DNA of 64,000 nucleotides from Caprella mutica (taxonomy: Eukaryota; Arthropoda; Malacostraca; Amphipoda; Caprellidae): NCBI GenBank assembly GCA_947561585.1, contig CANNZV010001032.1, positions 271,837 through 335,836 of the forward strand, given 5' to 3'. Under the pieces are notes generated by a model. That model saw only the letters and a list, made by a program, of their open reading frames with translations. It did not search any database and had not been told where the DNA came from. Shown here piece by piece: positions 1 through 7,987 of this stretch (positions within the stretch are counted from its first letter, which is position 1; every line of letters starts with the position of its first letter). The position numbers were made by a program, and so were the translations under genes.

Positions 1-327
1 CATGCTGTTGCCCATAATGTACTCTGCGTATTTACTATCCTCTGGAATGATCCCAATCTTGCCAAGTGATCCTTTATGCACTAGCAATACATCATTCGGG
101 CGAGCGACGAACTTTGTTAATTCACTCGCAGCATAATTCTCATTTACAAAGACGAAATCGTCATCATGAAACCGACCTTGATTGACATTAACTCCTCGCA
201 GAACGGGGGCACCGCTGGTCGTGTAGATCTCCGCTTTGATCTTGTTTCCGAATGGTCCTATTTGGGTTGAATAGGGTTCATCCGATGCACATTCGGCAAC
301 TGTTGTTGATTCCCAACTACAAGTCAT
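1..327 (-). CDS. hsdS: Type I restriction enzyme specificity subunit HsdS, N-terminal part (cut by window edge)
   Basis: This is the first 109 codons of a gene that runs off the left edge. Its ATG lies inside the end of hsdM, an 11-base overlap typical of coupled hsdM-hsdS translation. The readable product has the features of a first target recognition domain: an N-terminal stretch with IGPFGNKI, then GAPVLRGVNVNQG, a segment with FVAR and NDVLLVHKGSLGKIG. These match the usual HsdS pattern in which a variable DNA-reading domain begins after a short N-terminal helix. HsdS sets which bipartite site the methylase and nuclease recognise. The second recognition domain and any hsdR lie outside the window. 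Function is well supported by motif and position; the recognised sequence cannot be predicted. Confidence 0.85.
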   Translation of the reverse strand, partial: MTCSWESTTVAECASDEPYSTQIGPFGNKIKAEIYTTSGAPVLRGVNVNQGRFHDDDFVFVNENYAASELTKFVARPNDVLLVHKGSLGKIGIIPEDSKYAEYIMGNSM

Positions 328-1987
328 GGCCGACGAGGTTTAAGGCTGCTTTGATGCGAGTTTGGAGGGCGGTTCCTTCTTGAAATTGGCTCTGGAGATC
401 CTTCGATATTCTCGCCATCTTCTCGGCAAATGGCTCCTCGTCCTCGTCTTCATCCGCAGCACCGACATAACGCCCAGGCGTCAGCACATGACCATGCTTG
501 ACGATTTCTTCCAGACTAGCTGATTTGCAGAAACCGGCTTCGTCTTCATAGCCCGCCCGTTTCCACTTCCGAAACGTTCCGGCGATCTTATCGATGTCTT
601 CCGGCTTGAAGTCCCGCAGGACGCGGTCTTTCATGTAGCCAAGATTTCGCGCATCGATGAAGAGCACTTGCCCCGAACGGTCGCGGAATTCTGCGCGAGC
701 CCCTTTGTTCTTGGTCAGGAACCAGATGCAGGCGGGGATCTGGGTGTTGGTGAAGAGTTGTCCTGGCAAAGCCACCATGCATTCGATGAGATCCGCTTCG
801 AGGAGAGCCTTGCGAATCTCGCCTTCGCCGCTGGTATTGGAACTCATGGAGCCGTTTGCTAACAAGAGTGCCATGGAGCCGTTGGGCGCGAGGTGATGGA
901 TCATGTGTTGCACCCAGGCGAAGTTGGCATTGCCCTGCGGTGGGGTGCCGTACTTCCAACGCGCGTCGCCCTCCAGTTTGGCATCCCACCATTCCTTGAT
1001 GTTGAAAGGCGGATTGGCCATGACATAATCCGCGCGCAGGTCGGCGTGTTGGTCATTGGTGAAACTGTTGGCCGGTTCCTTGCCAAAGTTGAAGTCGATC
1101 CCGCGGATGGCCATGTTCATCGCGGCCAGCCGCCAGGTGGTAGGATTCGATTCCTGACCGTAGACACTGATGTCGTTCAGCTTACCGCCGTGTTCCTTGA
1201 TGAACTTCTCACTCTGCACAAAGAAACCACCCGATCCCATGGCCGGGTCATAGACGCGCCCTTGATAGGGCTCGATCATTTCGACGATGAGACCAACGAT
1301 CGACTTGGGCGTGAAGTACTGGCCCCCTTTCTTGCCTTCTGCTAGTGCGAACTGGCCGAGGAAGTATTCGTAGACATGCCCAAGGATGTCCTTGGCATGG
1401 AGATCGGCGTGCTCGAACGGAATCTCGGAGAACTTGTTGATCAGGCCAATGAGATTCTCCTGCGGCAGTTCCAGCCGCGCGTAACGATTCTTCTCAATGA
1501 AGCCCTTCAGCTTGGGATTCTCACGTTCCACCGCTTCCAAGGCATCATCAATGAAACGCCCAAGCGATTTGATCTTGTAGGTGACCTTCTTGCCATTGAC
1601 CACCTCGATCTCCGTGCCCGTCGGAAGCGGTGCGTTGTCCTGCAAGGTCTTCCACCGTGCCAAGGCAGGCACCCAGAAGACATTCTTCTCAATGTAATAA
1701 TCGCGCTCCTCCAACTCCTGTCGGACGGCCTCCGCATACGCCTCCGAATCCGCCCCGCCATACTCCTCAGGGTCGAGAAAGTAATCATGTTCAGGATCGC
1801 GCAGGGCCGCCTCGATCTCTGCCTGGCGGATACGGAAGGAATCGGAGACGTATTTGAGAAAGATCAGCCCGAGAACCGCGTGCTTGTAAACGGCCGCATC
1901 GAGCGAGGCCCGCAGCTTATCAGCGGCGTTCCAAAGCTTCTTATCGAGATCATTGAGAAATTGTTGGGAGTCGCCAGAGTCGGCCAT
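317..1987 (-). CDS. hsdM: Type I restriction-modification methyltransferase subunit HsdM
   Basis: N6-adenine DNA methyltransferase subunit of a type I restriction system. The 556-residue product has an N-terminal HsdM helical domain (about residues 10-170), the QYFTP segment at 223-227, the AdoMet-binding motif DPAMGSGG at 247-254 and the catalytic NPPF motif at 325-328, so the enzyme looks intact. It is slightly longer than many HsdM proteins because of a charged insert around residues 65-145. The start is the first ATG and is followed directly by a typical N-terminus. It is divergent from the sulfatase gene at 2086 and overlaps hsdS downstream by 11 bases. No hsdR is visible; it is expected beyond the left edge, but a methylation-only unit cannot be excluded. 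Confidence 0.95.
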   Translation of the reverse strand: MADSGDSQQFLNDLDKKLWNAADKLRASLDAAVYKHAVLGLIFLKYVSDSFRIRQAEIEAALRDPEHDYFLDPEEYGGADSEAYAEAVRQELEERDYYIEKNVFWVPALARWKTLQDNAPLPTGTEIEVVNGKKVTYKIKSLGRFIDDALEAVERENPKLKGFIEKNRYARLELPQENLIGLINKFSEIPFEHADLHAKDILGHVYEYFLGQFALAEGKKGGQYFTPKSIVGLIVEMIEPYQGRVYDPAMGSGGFFVQSEKFIKEHGGKLNDISVYGQESNPTTWRLAAMNMAIRGIDFNFGKEPANSFTNDQHADLRADYVMANPPFNIKEWWDAKLEGDARWKYGTPPQGNANFAWVQHMIHHLAPNGSMALLLANGSMSSNTSGEGEIRKALLEADLIECMVALPGQLFTNTQIPACIWFLTKNKGARAEFRDRSGQVLFIDARNLGYMKDRVLRDFKPEDIDKIAGTFRKWKRAGYEDEAGFCKSASLEEIVKHGHVLTPGRYVGAADEDEDEEPFAEKMARISKDLQSQFQEGTALQTRIKAALNLVGHDL

Positions 1988-2085
1988 GGGGCTACCCTAG
2001 GCGTCTCTGACCTGAACTGGCAACCGCAGAAGTGAAGGTGTGAGAGATGCCATTGACAAGGGGCCTCGATCTTGGCTACGCCTGC

Positions 2086-3462
2086 ATGATGCGCTCTCTG
2101 GCTCTCCTTACGCTCCTCCTGACCTTCACGGTCCATGCCCGCCAACCTAACATCGTTCTGATCTTCACAGATGACCAAGGTTACGAAGATCTTGGTTGCT
2201 TCGGCTCGCCGCTGATCAAGACGCCGAGTCTTGATCGCATGGCAGCCGAGGGGCGGAAGTTCACCAGCTTCTACTCAGCCAACTCCGTGTGCTCTCCATC
2301 GCGAGCAGCTTTGTTGACTGGTTGTTATCCAACCCGAGTCAGCGTGCCGGGTGTGCTCTTTCCTCGACATGACACGGGCTTGAATCCTGACGAGATCACC
2401 ATGGCGGATGTGCTCAACGAACAAGGCTATGCCACGGCCTGTATTGGCAAATGGCATCTCGGGCACAAGCCTTCCTTGTTGCCGACGGCGCAGGGATTCG
2501 ATCACTACTTCGGGATTCCTTATAGCAATGACATGACGATCGATCCGGAGGCGGTGCTGTCTGAGGATGTCGTCTTTCGTGCTGGGATGAATCGTGAACG
2601 TATCGCTAGTCTAGCGAGGTTGCCTAAGAATTGGGTGCCGCTCATGCGTGATACGGAGGTTGTGGAGTATCCAGCTGATCAGACGACTCTGACAAAGCGC
2701 TACACGGAGGAGGCCGTTGCGTTCATTGCAGAGAACAAGGCGAAGCCGTTCTTTCTCTACCTGCCTCAGACCATGCCGCATATTCCGCTCTTTGCCTCGG
2801 AAGGCTTTCGCGGGAAGAGCGCGCGTGGTTTGTATGGAGACACGATCGAGGAGATCGACTGGAGTGTGGGCCAAGTGCTTGAGGCGTTGAAGACGCATGA
2901 GGTAGATGAAGAGACCTTGGTGATCTACACATCAGACAATGGGCCTTGGAAATTGAATCGTGGCCGTGGCGGCAGCGCCTTTCCGCTGCGCGGCTACAAG
3001 TTCTCGACTTTGGAAGGCGGCATGAGGGTGCCGTGTATCATGCGTTGGCCTGGTAAGATTCCTGCAGGAACGGTGACGGATACCGTCGCGGCTTCGATTG
3101 ATCTCATGCCGACCTTCGCCAAACTGGCAGGAACGGCGGCACCGACGGATCGCGTGATTGATGGGCATGATATCTGGCCGATTATGTCTGGGGAGCCTGG
3201 AGCGACAACGCCGCATGAGCACTACTACTTTTACAAGGGGCAGCGTTTGGAGTCAGTGCGGAGTGGTGATTGGAAACTGCGTCGTCCGGGCAAGAAGAAC
3301 GGGAAGGCTCCAGTGGAACTCTATCACTTGGGCGATGATGTGGGCGAGGCAATGAATGTCGCTGAGAAACATCCGGACGTCGTCGAGAGATTGCTTAACC
3401 AGATGGACACGTTTGATACCCAACTGAAGTCGGAAGCTCGGCCCGTTGGTCGGGAGCTGTGA
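2086..3462 (+). CDS. Secreted S1 family sulfatase
   Basis: Arylsulfatase-type enzyme expected to remove sulfate esters from carbohydrates or other substrates outside the cytoplasm. From the ATG at 2086 the product begins with a hydrophobic signal peptide (residues 3-18) and then the sulfatase opening PNIVLIFTDDQGYEDLGCFG with metal-binding Asp residues at 29-30. The sulfatase signature CSPSR starts at Cys69; in this family the Cys is converted to formylglycine. SDNGPW later supplies the other metal-site Asp-Asn pair. An in-frame ATG at 2047 would add 13 polar residues before the signal peptide, so I prefer 2086 or 2089. The natural substrate cannot be read from the sequence. The gene is divergent from hsdM. 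Confidence 0.9.
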   Translation: MMRSLALLTLLLTFTVHARQPNIVLIFTDDQGYEDLGCFGSPLIKTPSLDRMAAEGRKFTSFYSANSVCSPSRAALLTGCYPTRVSVPGVLFPRHDTGLNPDEITMADVLNEQGYATACIGKWHLGHKPSLLPTAQGFDHYFGIPYSNDMTIDPEAVLSEDVVFRAGMNRERIASLARLPKNWVPLMRDTEVVEYPADQTTLTKRYTEEAVAFIAENKAKPFFLYLPQTMPHIPLFASEGFRGKSARGLYGDTIEEIDWSVGQVLEALKTHEVDEETLVIYTSDNGPWKLNRGRGGSAFPLRGYKFSTLEGGMRVPCIMRWPGKIPAGTVTDTVAASIDLMPTFAKLAGTAAPTDRVIDGHDIWPIMSGEPGATTPHEHYYFYKGQRLESVRSGDWKLRRPGKKNGKAPVELYHLGDDVGEAMNVAEKHPDVVERLLNQMDTFDTQLKSEARPVGREL

Positions 3463-3507
3463 ATTGCTGAGCGCATTCTTGAAACGACTGGGGTTCTTTC
3501 TCCTGAG

Positions 3508-3537
3508 CAGCTCCGATCCTTGATCAGGTTGGAGCTG
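3508..3537 (+). terminator. Possible hairpin after the sulfatase gene
   Basis: Seven-base arms CAGCTCC and GGAGCTG flank a 16-base loop 46 bases after the sulfatase stop codon. No run of T follows, so this may be a weak or factor-dependent terminator, or chance. Confidence 0.25.
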
Positions 3538-3551
3538 GCACTTAGTTCAAC

Positions 3552-4625
3552 TTGCCTCTGATTATGGATACCTCTGAAGCTGATTCCCAGCCCGTCCCCG
3601 ATGTGAAAGAGGGCAAATTTGCGCTGTGGTTTGTCACGGTGCTCTTCATTCTAGTAGCAATCTTTCTCCTCGTGATGCCCTGGATATTTGGGGAGCCAGA
3701 TTCGGATCGTTTCTCAGACACTGTTCGGTTCTTCGGTCGATTTCACCCGATGATTCTTCACTTGCCGATTGGGTTTCTATCGCTTGTCGCCCTCTTCGAG
3801 TTTGCGAACCTCATGCCAAGGGTCAGAAAGACGGACACACAGATCATGCTCTTCTTCTCGGCCATCACTTCGGTGAGCGCCGTGGCGGCTGGCTTTCTTC
3901 TCTATCTTGGTGAGGGACACACTTCAGAAACGGCGCAAGACCATCTATGGGGTGGTATCGCCCTTGCCATTCTAATCATGGCAGCCTTTCTATGCAGGGC
4001 TTGGTCTCGGAGAGTGGGCTTCGCGCGGGTGATGGCACCTTTGCTTGTCTTTGGCGCGTGCACGTTGATGGGCTGGACGGCCCACCGGGGAGCCGCCATG
4101 ACCCATGGCTCCTCCTATCTCACCCGCTATGCTCCAGAATGGGTTCCGGATCCTCTCTATGCGATGCTTGGCGACGGGAGCCCTCGACCAGAGAAATTGG
4201 AGCAGTCCCCTGACATGGCGAGCTCTCTTCCGTCCGGGAAACCTGTTTATGAACATGTGATCCAACCGATTCTCACTCGTTCTTGCTTGGATTGCCACAG
4301 TGAGGCCAAGAGCAAGGGCAAGCTGCGCATGGACACGATCGATTTCATGCTTGCTGGCGGCTCAGAGGGGCCTGCCGTGGTCTCAGGAAGTGCTGAGGAG
4401 AGTTATATCATGGAGCGCATCCATCTTCCGGCCGATGATGACGATCGCATGCCGCCTAGTGACAAAGAGGACCTTCAGTTGGAGGCACATGAAATCGCCT
4501 TGCTTGAGTGGTGGATCGACAGTGGGCTTCCAGTCGACGAATCCGTCGCGTCTCTCGGCGCGCCTGAAGATATCGTCAGTGCTGCTAATCAAGGTGCCAC
4601 TTCAGAGAACCAGCCTGGGGCCTGA
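3552..4625 (+). CDS. Membrane protein with DUF2231-like region and C-terminal planctomycete-type cytochrome c domain
   Basis: A 357-residue protein with about five membrane helices between residues 22 and 185, including the HPMILHLPIGF segment typical of DUF2231-like membrane proteins, followed by an extracytoplasmic domain. That domain carries a heme c attachment motif CLDCH near residues 245-249 and a later MPP segment typical of planctomycete cytochrome c domains, where Met can be the distal heme ligand. It is probably a membrane-anchored electron carrier. It lies upstream of the cytochrome c assembly genes at 6731-9927, which would attach its heme. A start at the ATG at 3564 is also possible. 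The redox partner is unknown. Confidence 0.8.
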   Translation: MPLIMDTSEADSQPVPDVKEGKFALWFVTVLFILVAIFLLVMPWIFGEPDSDRFSDTVRFFGRFHPMILHLPIGFLSLVALFEFANLMPRVRKTDTQIMLFFSAITSVSAVAAGFLLYLGEGHTSETAQDHLWGGIALAILIMAAFLCRAWSRRVGFARVMAPLLVFGACTLMGWTAHRGAAMTHGSSYLTRYAPEWVPDPLYAMLGDGSPRPEKLEQSPDMASSLPSGKPVYEHVIQPILTRSCLDCHSEAKSKGKLRMDTIDFMLAGGSEGPAVVSGSAEESYIMERIHLPADDDDRMPPSDKEDLQLEAHEIALLEWWIDSGLPVDESVASLGAPEDIVSAANQGATSENQPGA

Positions 4626-4858
4626 TGGGGGGCATCACATTCTTAGCCCTTTGGATTGCCATCATTACCAAGGACAAGTGAGGTGTCTTGATCCTACTGG
4701 TTATGATCCCTCACATAAGCGCTTGGATGGAGACCGAAATGACGGAATGCTTAGGTAAGGTAAGCCTGCGAAGTTGTCAGATCGCGAGATTGGGCTCATT
4801 GTAGACCTAAAGAGTTCCTCCGCTGAGTAAACTCCGTCTTTCCACTAACATCTATCCT

Positions 4859-5530
4859 GTGCAGATCTATTGTCCGAATTGTGCCCTTCAAATAACTATC
4901 GACGAAGGGTTGATGGGAAGTAGAGGGCAGTGTCCAAAGTGCAGCTACAAGTTCGTCATCGATCAAGAGCATCGGCACCCACCAGATGCAGATGATTTGG
5001 GAACGGCGCCGACGATCAAGATTGAGCGGGAAGAGGGTTTCGATTTCGATCTTGGGGCACCGCGTTCGCGTTGGGTGGATTCCCATAGCTTTGTCGTGGC
5101 TATGGTTGGCCTGTTGCTCCTCGTGATCGGGTGCGGATTGAATCTCTGGACTGCAAGTTTCGATCTGCAGCCTAGCTGGGCCGAATTTATAGCAGGGTCA
5201 GACAACCTCTTGGGTCACGGCGCGCTCGCGCTTGTCTGTACCGCCTTTCTCATGGAAGCCTTCAGTCGTTTGAGTCGATTTGCTTACTTGCAGCAGTCGA
5301 TGCCCTTCGTCCTTTCGATGGGAGCACTGACGATCTTTGGTTCGGTCATCTTTGGCGCCTTCAGTATGGCGGGTTTTGACGCTCACACCTGGATATCTCT
5401 CGCTGCTGCGGTCCTCGTCACGGGCGCTCTCGGGCTGAGCTTTCATCTGTGTGAAAGAGACACCAGTGATCGAACTAGCTTGCTGATCGCCATCGGCATT
5501 TCGGTCCTCGCTCTTGTTGTAGTCGCGTAG
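4859..5530 (+). CDS. Zinc-ribbon membrane protein of unknown function
   Basis: The product starts with a compact zinc ribbon (Cys5, Cys8, Cys25, Cys28) of the kind seen in MJ0042-type N-terminal domains. A charged linker follows, then about four hydrophobic segments from residue 78 to the end. The start codon is GTG at 4859, chosen because the zinc ribbon begins at residue 3. I see no catalytic motif. Such proteins are common in Verrucomicrobia and Planctomycetes, but their function is not known to me. It sits in a same-strand run between the membrane cytochrome and a lipoprotein, so co-transcription is plausible. The 233 bases before it hold no recognisable gene. Confidence 0.7.
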   Translation: MQIYCPNCALQITIDEGLMGSRGQCPKCSYKFVIDQEHRHPPDADDLGTAPTIKIEREEGFDFDLGAPRSRWVDSHSFVVAMVGLLLLVIGCGLNLWTASFDLQPSWAEFIAGSDNLLGHGALALVCTAFLMEAFSRLSRFAYLQQSMPFVLSMGALTIFGSVIFGAFSMAGFDAHTWISLAAAVLVTGALGLSFHLCERDTSDRTSLLIAIGISVLALVVVA

Positions 5531-5615
5531 TTTCTTGGCGATTGTGCCATTTGATTTCGAAACATCGTGGCATGGTGGGGTTGCCTCTGAGGTAACTCGC
5601 TCGTAACTACCAGCA

Positions 5616-6722
5616 GTGAACGGTTCCCTATTCAGTCGCCTCTCTCTCATCGTCGTCAGCCTTGTACCCATTGCGTGCTCGGAAGACCCTGCCTCCCTTG
5701 CGCCGGAGTCCAAGATGGTCAGTCTCCCGCGTGATACATACGTGGTGGGAGCGTCCTCGGCACAGCGCTTTCCTAAGTATGGCACGAAGAATCGCAGGAT
5801 CCGTTACATGCCAGGCTCCTCGTGGGCTCAGTTGAATGGCTCCCAATTCCGCTCTCTGAATTTCGCGTTTGGCCCAGACAATATTGGCGAGGTTTACCTT
5901 TCGGAGATCAATGGATTTCTCGATGGCGGCCTTAGCAATATCAATCGCTGGCGAGAGCAGATGGGCCTCGAAGTCTTCACGAAGGATGAACTCGCGAAGC
6001 TGCCTCGCAAGCCTTTCGCTGGTGGTGAAGCAGCCTTCGTGAAATTAGATGGCACCTTCTCTGGTGGGATGGGCGGAGCGGATATGATGAAGGACTATCG
6101 CATGCTGGCCATGATCATCATGACCGATTGCGAAGCGTATTCAGTCAAGATGGTGGGGCCTGCCTTCCTGCTAGATCGCGAGGAAAGTGAATTTCTTGCA
6201 TTCTGTGAGACTTTGGAAATTCTCCCAGATCCCGAAGCCGAGCCCTACATGCAGGCAACGGTTGGGCCATTTGAATTCCTTCGTCCCTGTGATTGGGACT
6301 ACGTCGTGCCCGAGAGCGATGAATTGGTTAGGAGGCCTATTGGTTTTGAAATAGGACCCAATCAAGAAGCCAAGTGTGAGATGGGGATCGCTGTCGATGG
6401 CCTCAAGGCTAGCCCAATCACAATCACCAATCAGTGGCGTGCTGCTGACAACCTCCCAGTATACACCGAAGAAGAATTCGCTGCATTGCCAGATCAGACG
6501 CTCATGGGGAGTCGTGGCAAGTGGGTAGAATACGTGTCTGATGGCAAGACCTTTTTAGGGGTTGTCAGTCAGTTAGCCACGGGAGGCCATGAACCCATGA
6601 CGATCATTACCTCCCTCCAGGGACCGACCGAGTTGGTCGAGTCACAGAAAGTTCTCTTCCGAGCTTTCGCCGAGACCATTCGACTTAAGCCTGCGCAAGC
6701 CACTGGCAATTCCCCTCACTGA
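5616..6722 (+). CDS. Lipoprotein with an internal duplication, unknown function
   Basis: A 368-residue protein beginning at GTG 5616. It has a lipoprotein signal ending in VPIAC (Cys21), so it should be anchored to a membrane outside the cytoplasm. The mature part appears to contain two related halves: a segment around NRWREQMGLEVFTKDELAKL in the first half resembles NQWRAADNLPVYTEEEFAAL in the second. Both halves end near a segment with FCETLEI or FAETIRL. I do not recognise a named domain. Its stop lies eight bases before the ResB-type gene, which suggests an operon with the cytochrome c assembly genes and a possible link to that machinery, by position only. Confidence 0.75.
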   Translation: MNGSLFSRLSLIVVSLVPIACSEDPASLAPESKMVSLPRDTYVVGASSAQRFPKYGTKNRRIRYMPGSSWAQLNGSQFRSLNFAFGPDNIGEVYLSEINGFLDGGLSNINRWREQMGLEVFTKDELAKLPRKPFAGGEAAFVKLDGTFSGGMGGADMMKDYRMLAMIIMTDCEAYSVKMVGPAFLLDREESEFLAFCETLEILPDPEAEPYMQATVGPFEFLRPCDWDYVVPESDELVRRPIGFEIGPNQEAKCEMGIAVDGLKASPITITNQWRAADNLPVYTEEEFAALPDQTLMGSRGKWVEYVSDGKTFLGVVSQLATGGHEPMTIITSLQGPTELVESQKVLFRAFAETIRLKPAQATGNSPH

Positions 6723-6730
6723 ATCTTTTC

Positions 6731-7987
6731 ATGTCACAGACAACTTCAGCCTCACGGCTCGCTAGGATTGGTCAGAAGATCTTTCGATTCTTCTCGTCTA
6801 TTGGCCTTGCGGTCAGCGTGCTGTGCTTGCTCCTTCTAATCACTTGGTTAGGAACGGAAGCGCAGCCAACCATGGGCCTATTCGCCGCTCAAGAGAAGTA
6901 CTTCAATTCGTTCTTTCTCTTTCACCGGTTCGAGGCGCTCTCTCTCACTTTACCCATTCCAGGAGCCAAGCTTCTCCTCTTTATCTTTGCTCTGAATTTG
7001 ATCTGCGGGGGGCTCATCATGCTTCGAAAGAGTCGGCGGACCGCTGGCGTCATGATCGCGCATTTCTCCATGCTCTTTCTTCTGGCAGGCGGTCTTCTCC
7101 AGCATCACTACGCTGAGGATGGCTACATGCAGCTTTATGAAGGTGAGCAGAGCAGTGAGTTTGTCAGCTATCATAACTGGGTTCTACGCGTCCATGAAGT
7201 CACGGATGGCGAAGCTGATTTCTCAAAGGAAGCCCTCGTTTTACCACCTGAACTTCTAGCCTCGGTCAGTGAAGCCGAGCGTATGGTAGATCTGCCGGGA
7301 CTGCCGTTTGATCTGCGCCTTCACAATCATTTAGAGAATGCCACGATCATGCCCGCTGCTTTCCATCGGGAAGGGGAGTTGCCAGTCATTGATGGAGCCT
7401 TTGCTAGAGCTTTGGTCAAAGATCCGAAGAATGAAGGCAATGTCGCTGCCACCTACGTCGACATTATCGATGACTCAGGAGAGAAGAAGCTTTCCGGGAT
7501 CTTGTGGGGCCAGGAGATGCAACCGCTCACGGTTCAGTTGGGCGAGCAGTCTTGGGTGATCAAGCTAGACCGCCAACGTTGGCCGGTTCCTTTTACCGTT
7601 CAGTTAGACAAGTTTACCGCAGAGTTCCATGACAATGGCACTCCAAAGACTTACGAGAGCGAGGTCACAAAGATTCACAATGGCACTGAGGAACAGCGTC
7701 TCATCGAGATGAATGAGCCCCTGCGTGATCAAGGCTTCATCGTCTTCCAGTCGGGTTACGGACCGCAGGATGATCGTGGTCGGGTCATTAAGGGCGAGAC
7801 CCCCTACTCGGTCTTTGCCGTTTGGAAGAATCCTACGAGCAAATTCTTCTTAGTTCCTGTCGAGCACTGGCCGCTGGTTACTGTGTCGCTTGCAGCGTTC
7901 GGCATGGCCCTGCACTTCTTGCTCAAACTCGTGAAGCATCTCGAACGCGGAACCCGACCTGATCCTGTCAAACCAGCTAAAGCATGA
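6731..7987 (+). CDS. resB: Cytochrome c biogenesis protein, ResB/CcsB type
   Basis: Part of the system II cytochrome c assembly machinery, which carries heme across the membrane and attaches it to CXXCH apoproteins. The 418-residue product has three hydrophobic N-terminal helices (residues 20-42, about 75-92, and 101-117), a large extracytoplasmic domain with the ResB-like segment around EVTKIHNGTEEQRLIEMNEP, and a C-terminal helix near residues 380-400, in the usual order for ResB. It overlaps the next gene by four bases (ATGA), so the two products are probably made together as a CcsBA-type pair. Nearby substrates include the membrane cytochrome at 3552 and the DUF1592 protein at 15325-20085. 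Confidence 0.9.
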   Translation: MSQTTSASRLARIGQKIFRFFSSIGLAVSVLCLLLLITWLGTEAQPTMGLFAAQEKYFNSFFLFHRFEALSLTLPIPGAKLLLFIFALNLICGGLIMLRKSRRTAGVMIAHFSMLFLLAGGLLQHHYAEDGYMQLYEGEQSSEFVSYHNWVLRVHEVTDGEADFSKEALVLPPELLASVSEAERMVDLPGLPFDLRLHNHLENATIMPAAFHREGELPVIDGAFARALVKDPKNEGNVAATYVDIIDDSGEKKLSGILWGQEMQPLTVQLGEQSWVIKLDRQRWPVPFTVQLDKFTAEFHDNGTPKTYESEVTKIHNGTEEQRLIEMNEPLRDQGFIVFQSGYGPQDDRGRVIKGETPYSVFAVWKNPTSKFFLVPVEHWPLVTVSLAAFGMALHFLLKLVKHLERGTRPDPVKPAKA

